From: an archaeon
Lineage (GTDB): Archaea > Asgardarchaeota > Hermodarchaeia > Hermodarchaeales > Hermodarchaeaceae
Assembly (NCBI GenBank): GCA_016550425.1
Contig: JABXGS010000112.1
Coordinates: 1 to 10,280 of the forward strand
Direction of reading: 5' to 3'
Length of the DNA stretch: 10,280 nucleotides
Of this stretch, positions 5,496 through 10,280 are shown piece by piece. Every line of letters starts with the position of its first letter. The first letter of the stretch is position 1. Made by a program: the position numbers and the translations under genes. The notes under the pieces were generated by a model. The model did not search any database. It was given only the letters and a program-made list of their open reading frames with translations, and was not told where the DNA came from.

Positions 5496-5975
5496 TTAGG
5501 CCTCACTGGTATCTTCATATGATTCTGGTTCTTTCTTCTTACGTCCAGCTCCAATGAAGTTCCCAATGAGTATCATGATGACACTAGCGAATCCAATCCC
5601 CAGACCCAAGAAATAGGCTAAGATGACATCAATAGGTTGACTGAAGATACCGAGGGCAAAGGCGTTTAGAAGCTCCATTGCTACATAGAAGAAAGCCGAA
5701 AAGGTAGCGAGTGAAACAATAATGCGACCGATTGTCGCAAAAATGCCAGACCCTGCTGCATACCAAAGGATTGAACCGATGATGATAAGGATACCCCCTA
5801 AGCTAGTGATGATAATTAGGGCCCCGACAATTTGTTCTCCCCATGGTGGTCCTAAAATTGCGTTAATGAAGTCTATTAGGAATGTTGCGTAAAGAGGGTC
5901 CAAGGCGATGGATTGTCCTGAAAAGAGGAGTAATATGCCGCCGATTAAAAGCAGAAGAAACCCGATTAAAGCCAT
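5496..5975 (-). CDS. Four-helix membrane protein of unknown function
   Basis: I do not recognise a family. The 159-residue product has four hydrophobic segments at about 2-20, 48-72, 79-106 and 114-142. The loop after helix 1 holds the acidic, aromatic stretch DPLYATFLIDF and GPPWGEQ, and the tail is a charged cytoplasmic end, GRKKKEP then ESYEDTSEA. The basic cluster right after helix 4 suggests that both ends lie in the cytoplasm. Small polar residues (Gly, Ser, Ala) in the helices suggest tight packing or oligomers. The ATG at 5975 starts at the first helix; GGGTG lies about 11-15 nt upstream and TATA-like CTATAAGG about 54 nt upstream. The stop lies 15 bp from that of the convergent MFS gene. 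It diverges from the HD-domain gene across 179 bp. Confidence 0.75.
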   Translation of the reverse strand: MALIGFLLLLIGGILLLFSGQSIALDPLYATFLIDFINAILGPPWGEQIVGALIIITSLGGILIIIGSILWYAAGSGIFATIGRIIVSLATFSAFFYVAMELLNAFALGIFSQPIDVILAYFLGLGIGFASVIMILIGNFIGAGRKKKEPESYEDTSEA

Positions 5976-6024
5976 GCTGTTTTAACACCCATGAATTCGT
6001 GTAATTATCTTCGTTAAGACTACA

Positions 6025-6037
6025 CCCTTATAGTTTA
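6025..6037 (-). promoter_or_regulatory. Putative TATA box for the four-helix membrane protein
   Basis: On the minus strand this reads TAAACTATAAGGG. A transcript start about 25 bp downstream would fall near 6005, giving a leader of about 30 nt before the ATG at 5975. That leader includes a GGGTG. Confidence 0.4.
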
Positions 6038-6093
6038 CGTCTAGTTTTATGAAATGACGTATTCCTGAGAGTTCTTTAAACTCGTTTTTGGGC

Positions 6094-6104
6094 TAATTAT
6101 TTAT
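6094..6104 (+). promoter_or_regulatory. Putative TATA region for the HD-domain gene
   Basis: TAATTATTTAT lies 51-61 bp upstream of the ATG at 6155. A start about 25-28 bp downstream would give a leader of about 25-30 nt that contains the GGTGA at 6144-6148. Confidence 0.35.
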
Positions 6105-6143
6105 CCGGTATTTTGATTTTAGGAAAGTAGATTCTATGGTTTC

Positions 6144-6148
6144 GGTGA
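6144..6148 (+). promoter_or_regulatory. Shine-Dalgarno of the HD-domain gene
   Basis: GGTGA sits 6 nt before the ATG at 6155, which is ideal spacing. It supports this start and shows that the gene has a leadered message. Confidence 0.6.
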
Positions 6149-6154
6149 ATCATT

Positions 6155-6787
6155 ATGGACAGTAGACTTGTGGGTGCAATTGAAGAATTCGCTTACAATG
6201 CGATTTGTGTGGGTAAACGCGGAGCCCATTCCTATGAACACACATTACGAGTACGTCAACTGAGTATGCTAATCGGGCAAAAAGAAGGAGCGGATTTGGA
6301 GGTTCTTGAGGCTGCAGCATTACTTCATGATATTGGTCGACCTGAGGAAGAGGTGACTGGTGAATCCCATGCTGAGATTGGGGCGAATATGGCCGTAGCC
6401 TTTTTGGCGACCACTGCCTTTCCAAAGGAGAAATTGTCCCAGGTGGCAGGAGCGATTCGGACCCACAGGTTTAGCGAAAATAAGACGCCCGATTCTCTTG
6501 AGGGGAAAATCCTTAGTGATGCTGACAAGCTAGATGCTATGGGGGCACTAGGACTGGCTAGAACTATTGCAGAAAGCCTCGTGCAACAACGAGGGCTTCA
6601 TGGGACTATTGAGCACATAGACCGAAAATTGCTAAAACTAAAAAACCGTATGTCAACCAAAACTGGAAAAGCCCTTGCGGTACCGAGACACAATCTGTTA
6701 GTAACGTTCATGAAAACCCTGGCCGCAGAGTTTCAAACTATTGGTGAACCGTTACCCAATGAACTAAAGCCCTTCATTCAAGAATAA
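6155..6787 (+). CDS. HD-domain metal-dependent phosphohydrolase
   Basis: Soluble HD-superfamily hydrolase of 210 residues, close in layout to the YpgQ/YedJ group. Metal-ligand and active-site residues are in order: HSYEH (His25, His29), the LLHDIG signature (His58, Asp59), SHAEIGA with His72, IRTHRF with His104, and LSDADKLDAMGALG (Asp122, Asp124, Asp127). Residues EGADLEVLEAAALLHDIGRP (44-63) and the IRTHRF to DADKLDA spacing are typical of this group. Known members cleave phosphate esters or nucleoside triphosphates with Mn2+ or similar metals, and B. subtilis YpgQ is reported as an NTP pyrophosphohydrolase. The substrate here is not proven. No second domain is present; the C-terminal 60 residues are helical and basic. 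The GGTGA at 6144 fixes the start. The gene stands alone, followed by T-rich sequence. Confidence 0.88.
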   Translation: MDSRLVGAIEEFAYNAICVGKRGAHSYEHTLRVRQLSMLIGQKEGADLEVLEAAALLHDIGRPEEEVTGESHAEIGANMAVAFLATTAFPKEKLSQVAGAIRTHRFSENKTPDSLEGKILSDADKLDAMGALGLARTIAESLVQQRGLHGTIEHIDRKLLKLKNRMSTKTGKALAVPRHNLLVTFMKTLAAEFQTIGEPLPNELKPFIQE

Positions 6788-6827
6788 AAGACTCTATTTA
6801 GTATATTTCCTGTAAATCAGTTTTCGA

Positions 6828-6834
6828 TTTTTTT
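6828..6834 (+). terminator. Oligo-T archaeal terminator candidate after the HD gene
   Basis: A run of seven Ts starts 41 bp after the HD-gene stop, with another run of six at 6860-6865. There is no stable hairpin before either. Oligo-T runs on the coding strand are enough to end transcription in archaea. The 6788-6954 region is otherwise T-rich with no gene that I can support. Confidence 0.45.
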
Positions 6835-6922
6835 AGTTAACTTTAGAGTTGTTTTACCATTTTTTGTGATTTCTTCAGAATTTTGTTTGCGGAAGTCTTA
6901 TCATTATCTTCGCGCCTAAGCG

Positions 6923-6930
6923 AGTATAAC
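6923..6930 (+). promoter_or_regulatory. Putative TATA box for the DUF998-type gene
   Basis: AGTATAAC is centred about 28 bp before the TTG at 6955, so the predicted transcript start falls within a few bases of the start codon. This suggests a leaderless or nearly leaderless message. Confidence 0.4.
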
Positions 6931-6954
6931 TGAATTCTTTAAGGGTAGATTATC

Positions 6955-7632
6955 TTGTCAGAAAAAGAAGAGCAAAAAGAATTACATCCGGTGTTAGAAT
7001 TCCTTATTTCCACACGTTTTTCAGGACTCTGCGGCATAATTGGTCCTCTTATTGCTTTGATAGGGATTATTACCGCGATTTTACTGTCCCCTTGGTTTAA
7101 CTGGTTGACAAATGCTCTAAGTGATTTGGGACATCCTTGGATGCTAGGCGGTTCAAATGGAACCCCTGGCGTGAATCCAGCGGCACCAATTTTTAATTCG
7201 GGCCTTATCCTTGCTGGTCTCTTCACGCTGGTATTGACCTTTTGGTTAATTCGTCACCAAGTCTTCGAAAGATCTGTGATTGGCATTATTGCAGCGATTC
7301 TATTAACGATTGCCCAGTTTTTTCTAATCGCTATTGGCGTGTTCCATGAAGGCTTTGGATATACACATTTCATTGTTTCCGCGGGATTCTTCGTAACTCT
7401 CTTGGTGGCAGGTATGATCTATGGCATTCGGTTGATGCAAGAAAAACATCTTCGCTTGATAGGTGTAATCGCGTTCGCTCTCGCCTTGATTAGTGCGCTG
7501 ATTTGGGTCTTCTATTACGTGAATCTTCTCCCGTTCACTGGTGTTGCGATTCCTGAAATCATCTCAGCAATAACAGCGATTATCTGGGTCTATCCACTTT
7601 GCATTTTACTAATCCTACAGAAGCAAATGTAG
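6955..7632 (+). CDS. DUF998-family membrane protein, TTG start
   Basis: Six-helix membrane protein of 225 residues matching the DUF998 pattern. A short charged N-terminus is followed by a first helix with the GIIGPLIALIGI lead. Then come NWLTNALSDLGHP (49-61) and IFNSGLILAGL (79-89), both hallmarks of the family, and GVFHEGFGYTHFIVS (128-142) before the fourth helix. The function of DUF998 proteins is not established. The frame has no ATG before residue 63, in the middle of conserved sequence, so the start must be a non-ATG codon; TTG at 6955 gives an N-terminus of the right length. A weak AAGGGT lies at 6940-6945, and the TATA-like box at 6923 would start transcription almost at the TTG. The stop is 12 bp from that of the convergent nitroreductase gene. 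Confidence 0.85.
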   Translation: MSEKEEQKELHPVLEFLISTRFSGLCGIIGPLIALIGIITAILLSPWFNWLTNALSDLGHPWMLGGSNGTPGVNPAAPIFNSGLILAGLFTLVLTFWLIRHQVFERSVIGIIAAILLTIAQFFLIAIGVFHEGFGYTHFIVSAGFFVTLLVAGMIYGIRLMQEKHLRLIGVIAFALALISALIWVFYYVNLLPFTGVAIPEIISAITAIIWVYPLCILLILQKQM

Positions 7633-7644
7633 GAGAAATAGATG

Positions 7645-8163
7645 CTAGGGTATGAAATGAGCGACTGAATCAATTGAGCGACGTGGTCGGGTTTGCGGTA
7701 ATTCATCTGGATAACCCACCGGAATTATCGAAACAGGCAATACTCCGGACGGACACTTAATTGCTGCCGCAATTGCACTATCATTAAACGCCCCAACCCA
7801 ACAACCTCCTAATCCCATACTATGCACTGCGAGTAAGAGATTCTGAGTCATAGCTGCAGTGTCCTGAATTGAATAGAGGTTTCGACCACGGTCTTTATAA
7901 CGGGCTCCAGATTCATCAGGAACTCGGCACACAACAAAGACTACAGGGGCTTTGATGATGAATTGCTGATCATAAGCTCCGATGGCGAGTTTCTTTTTGA
8001 GTGATGTATCCCGGACCACATAGATTCGCCAAGGCTGTCGGTTGCCTGCACTGGGACTAGCGACCATCGCTTGAAGGAGAGTTTGGATTTGGTCATCGGA
8101 GAGTTCTTGTTCAGTAAATGCTCGAATGGATTTTCGAGTTAAAATTGCTTTCAATGCATCCAT
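7645..8163 (-). CDS. Nitroreductase-family FMN-dependent oxidoreductase
   Basis: Flavoprotein of 172 residues, a normal length for single-domain nitroreductases, which act as dimers. FMN-phosphate contacts: TRKSIRAF (9-16) with Arg10, Ser12 and Arg14. The PSAGNRQPWR block (37-46) is the family's 'PSA.N.QPW.F' signature. QDTAAMTQNLLLAVHSMGLG (100-119) is the helix that packs on the flavin, followed by CWVGAF. VGYP (149-152) and the Arg-Arg at 161-162 close the flavin site. Enzymes of this family reduce nitro compounds, quinones or flavins with NAD(P)H, or act in cofactor biosynthesis; the substrate here is unknown. The frame reaches a GTG at 8172, but GGTGA at 8169-8173 is correctly placed (5 nt) for the ATG at 8163, so I use the ATG. 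The gene lies 18 bp after the FGGY kinase and is probably in the same operon. Confidence 0.9.
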   Translation of the reverse strand: MDALKAILTRKSIRAFTEQELSDDQIQTLLQAMVASPSAGNRQPWRIYVVRDTSLKKKLAIGAYDQQFIIKAPVVFVVCRVPDESGARYKDRGRNLYSIQDTAAMTQNLLLAVHSMGLGGCWVGAFNDSAIAAAIKCPSGVLPVSIIPVGYPDELPQTRPRRSIDSVAHFIP

Positions 8164-8168
8164 TAACT

Positions 8169-8173
8169 TCACC
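8169..8173 (-). promoter_or_regulatory. Shine-Dalgarno deciding the nitroreductase start
   Basis: On the minus strand this reads GGTGA, 5 nt before the ATG at 8163. It overlaps the alternative GTG at 8172, which makes that upstream start unlikely. Confidence 0.65.
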
Positions 8174-8181
8174 CTTTTTGT

Positions 8182-9645
8182 TTAGACATGTTTGAGAATT
8201 TCCTGGAGATTATTCATCACGGTTTGTTGAAACTGAGAATACCCCTTATTATAAGCCTCGGAATATTGCTGGTTAGGTGTATGCTTTTCCTGTTCATGGA
8301 CCATCGTCTTGACTGCCTGTTCAGGAGATGCATACAAATCGAGCCCAACAGCAGCAAGAATTGCAGCGCCTAAGGCAGTACCTTCGTCCACATGAGTATA
8401 TATTGCAGGTCTACCAGAGACATCGCTTTGAATTTGCCGCCAAAGGGCGGACCGTGCACCACCTCCATCAAGGCGGAGCTCATTAATTGTCACACCTACC
8501 GAAAACATTGTGTCGATGACAAAGCGAATCGCATAGGCTACACTTTCCAAGATTGCCCGAGCAATATGAGCGCGTGTGTGCTGAAATCCGAGACCTTGGA
8601 TTTTTCCCATACTCCATGTGAAGAAGGGAAAAACACTAATTCCATCACAACCAGGCGGCGCTTGAGCTGCCTCAGCGATGATATAATCATAAGGATCTCG
8701 TCCGAGTCGTTCAGCAACAGCACACTCGACATGTCCAAATTCATCTCGGAACCAGCGAAGAATGGTCCCGGTTCCAGGAAGGGCGCCTTCGAGAACCCGT
8801 TGATTAGGCAGAACATGGGGGTGGTTGAATAGGACACCCAGAGGATCTTTGAGGATTTTTTCTACCGGTGTAACAATAAAAGATCCGGTGCCAAGGGTGA
8901 GTTTGGCATCACCAGATTTCAGAACACCTAATCCCAAGACCGAACATTGTTGGTCTCCTCCACCAACGATTACTGGAGTTCCAGCTAAAAGACCTGTATC
9001 CTTCTCAGCTGTTTGGTTTATTTCCCCGATAACTGTTCCTGAGTGAACCAAGTCGGGCCATAACGAAATAGGTAGCTGAAGTTCCTCACCCAACTTCTCA
9101 TCGAGAGTAAACGTCTCATTGTCAAGGAGCCCAAACCCATGATTTGTCAAATCCGAACCAAGATTGCCAGTAAGCCGATAGTAAAGGAAAGCATCAGGCA
9201 TCACAAATTTCCAGGTCTTTTTGAATATGCCAGGAATCATATCTTTGAACCAAAGGGCTCGCCGGAGACTTACTCGTTGTTTGATAATTTCTTCAGATTG
9301 CTCCGCTGAGGGAGAAATTCGCATATCCATCCAAGTTATAGCATGTGCTAGCGGGTTTCCTTCTTTGTCAAGGGGTACTAGTGTTGCACGTTGAGTCACC
9401 ACAGAAACCGCAATAATCTTCTTGGGGTCAATTCCATGCCGGTTGATTACCTCGTGCATCGTTTTTTGGGTTGTTTTCCACCAATCCTGTGTATCTTGTT
9501 CTGCTTGTTCAGGTTCATCGGTAATAGTTGGGAACTCACGGTATGCCTTGGCAACTTCTTGACCTTTCAGATTAAATAAGACGGAACGATTCCCAGTCGT
9601 GCCAAGATCGATTACGGCAATTAGTTGATCGGTTTTTTTGGGCAT
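8182..9645 (-). CDS. FGGY-family carbohydrate kinase
   Basis: Two-domain sugar kinase of 487 residues, the normal family length, that phosphorylates a sugar or polyol with ATP. The N-terminal phosphate-1 motif is AVIDLGTTGNRSVLF (10-24). PEQAEQDTQDWW (45-56) and SVVTQRATLVPLD (81-93) line the substrate site. GGGDQQCSVLG (228-238) holds the likely catalytic base Asp231. The C-terminal domain has the phosphate-2 motif LGTGSF (251-256) and the adenosine loop LRLDGGGARSALWRQIQSDV (390-409), then GTALGAAILAA. Motifs are mixed: DLGTTG and WW point to xylulokinase-like members, while TQR recalls glycerol kinase (NQRE), so the substrate is unresolved. A TTG at 9669 would add eight residues, but AAAGGAG at 9655-9661 is well placed for the ATG at 9645. 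The nitroreductase follows within 18 bp; the surface-protein gene lies 77 bp upstream on the same strand. Confidence 0.9.
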   Translation of the reverse strand: MPKKTDQLIAVIDLGTTGNRSVLFNLKGQEVAKAYREFPTITDEPEQAEQDTQDWWKTTQKTMHEVINRHGIDPKKIIAVSVVTQRATLVPLDKEGNPLAHAITWMDMRISPSAEQSEEIIKQRVSLRRALWFKDMIPGIFKKTWKFVMPDAFLYYRLTGNLGSDLTNHGFGLLDNETFTLDEKLGEELQLPISLWPDLVHSGTVIGEINQTAEKDTGLLAGTPVIVGGGDQQCSVLGLGVLKSGDAKLTLGTGSFIVTPVEKILKDPLGVLFNHPHVLPNQRVLEGALPGTGTILRWFRDEFGHVECAVAERLGRDPYDYIIAEAAQAPPGCDGISVFPFFTWSMGKIQGLGFQHTRAHIARAILESVAYAIRFVIDTMFSVGVTINELRLDGGGARSALWRQIQSDVSGRPAIYTHVDEGTALGAAILAAVGLDLYASPEQAVKTMVHEQEKHTPNQQYSEAYNKGYSQFQQTVMNNLQEILKHV

Positions 9646-9654
9646 AAGAGGAGG

Positions 9655-9661
9655 CTCCTTT
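9655..9661 (-). promoter_or_regulatory. Shine-Dalgarno deciding the FGGY kinase start
   Basis: On the minus strand this reads AAAGGAG, 9 nt before the ATG at 9645. It lies downstream of the alternative TTG at 9669, which argues against that start. Confidence 0.6.
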
Positions 9662-9722
9662 GAAGACAAAAGATGGAACCTTTTAGCTAGACCTTACCCA
9701 AAAGGCTTGCTTTCGTGTTTAT

Positions 9723-10280
9723 CTACGTTAGTTGGTGACGGCGCAGGTGAATAATCACCCAAATAGCCACCCCAAGCACAATTACAAGAATAACAATGGT
9801 TATGACAAGTCCCACAAAGATGAAAGGGGAAATCGAATAGAATACCGAATCCGAATAAATCACATGTCCAGCGAAATCATATCCGTACACATGTAGTTCA
9901 ACATTACCACCAAGAGCCAAGGCAGGAACCAATGCTTCATATCGATTTCCTTCCCGATGGACTAATGGAAGCCCCACCCAATTTTGATTCTGCGCGGGAT
10001 TGTACCGATATTCCAAGAGCAGCAGTTGAAATCCACTTTTACTCGCATCAATATACACGGAAACAGAAGTATAGACAAAACTAGAAACAACGCCTGGAAC
10101 CACAATAGCTGGTTCTCCAGGTTCGTCCATGATAACAGCAGCCATGGAAAAAATAGCGTCACGGACACGGTAACAGTTGTTCAGAACTTGGTCTGCGCTT
10201 GGGTTAAAATAGTCCCAAATACTGTGTCCCCAAGCTGATTCATTTCCATACGTTTCCAAGGTCACCGCGGGGATGCCATA
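9723..10280 (-). CDS. C-terminal part of a membrane-anchored surface protein, probably an M14 zinc carboxypeptidase
   Basis: The frame is open at the right edge, so the gene continues beyond the window; 185 C-terminal residues are visible. It begins YGIPAVTLETYG, which fits the strand with the catalytic glutamate of M14 metallocarboxypeptidases (T-x-E), followed by GHSIWDYFNP and a helix (VLNNCYRVRDAIFSMAAVIM) that would end the peptidase domain. The zinc ligands would lie upstream, outside the window. Next comes an all-beta region of about 95 residues (IVVPGVVSS to SDSVFYSIS) like an Ig or fibronectin type III domain, with SVSVYID, VGLPLV and ELHVYGYDFAGH strands. One transmembrane helix (FIFVGLVITIVILVIVLG) and a basic tail (HLRRHQLT) finish it. 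This predicts an extracellular enzyme held in the membrane by its C-terminus. M28 aminopeptidase is an alternative. The GTG at 10265 is not the true start. Confidence 0.65.
   Translation of the reverse strand, partial: YGIPAVTLETYGNESAWGHSIWDYFNPSADQVLNNCYRVRDAIFSMAAVIMDEPGEPAIVVPGVVSSFVYTSVSVYIDASKSGFQLLLLEYRYNPAQNQNWVGLPLVHREGNRYEALVPALALGGNVELHVYGYDFAGHVIYSDSVFYSISPFIFVGLVITIVILVIVLGVAIWVIIHLRRHQLT

Noticed and set aside
6788..6954. Possible small RNA or small gene in the T-rich gap between the HD and DUF998 genes
   Set aside because: There is no frame of useful length, no stable hairpin, and only oligo-T runs plus a TATA-like box near its end. Terminator and promoter explain it.
8392..8832. 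146-codon plus-strand frame opposite the FGGY kinase
   Set aside because: It is antisense to conserved kinase motifs and has a Cys/Ser-rich composition with no domain.
9649..9659. AGGAG/CTCCT inverted repeat over the kinase Shine-Dalgarno, considered as a sequestering hairpin or riboswitch element
   Set aside because: The arms are 5 bp with a one-base gap, which cannot form a stable RNA hairpin, and there is no room for a riboswitch aptamer in the 77-bp gap. The repeat probably arises by chance from the purine-rich ribosome site.
1..10280. CRISPR array, tRNA or rRNA gene, insertion sequence, toxin-antitoxin pair or defence cassette
   Set aside because: I saw no regularly spaced repeats, no cloverleaf-like tRNA sequence with a T-arm GTTC motif in intergenic space, no transposase and no terminal repeats. 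All gaps over 100 bp were read; none exceeds 190 bp.

Overview
The window looks like a chromosomal stretch of an archaeon. The evidence is: a divergent RadB/Rad55-like RecA-fold protein, TATA-like boxes about 25-27 nt upstream of predicted transcript starts, several start codons that look leaderless or nearly so, oligo-T runs after genes, and Shine-Dalgarno sequences of the GGTGA/GGAG type before other genes. Base composition is moderate (roughly 45% GC by eye) and genes are tightly packed on both strands. I cannot place it to phylum from sequence alone. An uncultured lineage such as an Asgard or Thermoplasmata-related archaeon would fit, but that is inference.

Layout. The left edge (1-355, minus) is the N-terminal part of a GlcD/AGPS-type FAD-linked oxidoreductase. 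It diverges from a 60-residue two-helix membrane protein (543-725, plus) that ends in a clean hairpin-plus-T terminator (751-776). A class I SAM-dependent methyltransferase (798-1550, minus) diverges from a RadB-like protein with degenerate Walker motifs (1665-2444, plus). The space between these two holds a 19-bp inverted repeat and a pair of direct repeats. An EamA/DMT exporter (2486-3418, plus) converges on, and overlaps by 8 bp, a short MutY-type adenine glycosylase (3411-4127, minus). MutY diverges from an MFS transporter (4179-5480, plus) across only 51 bp, with one AT-rich box about equally spaced from both start codons. The MFS gene converges on a four-helix membrane protein of unknown function (5496-5975, minus).

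Right half. An HD-domain phosphohydrolase (6155-6787, plus) is followed by T-rich sequence and a DUF998-type membrane protein that appears to start with TTG (6955-7632, plus). On the minus strand, read right to left, come the C-terminal part of a membrane-anchored surface protein that looks like an M14 zinc carboxypeptidase (9723-10280), an FGGY-family carbohydrate kinase (8182-9645) and a nitroreductase-family flavoprotein (7645-8163). The kinase and nitroreductase are 18 bp apart and probably co-transcribed.

Most genes are ordinary housekeeping or transport functions and do not form one obvious pathway. I see no CRISPR array, tRNA, rRNA, insertion sequence or clear defence island. The most unusual items are the RecA-fold protein that has lost both nucleotide-binding signatures, its regulatory intergenic region, the compact shared promoter of mutY and the MFS gene, and the small membrane protein with a bacterial-style terminator.
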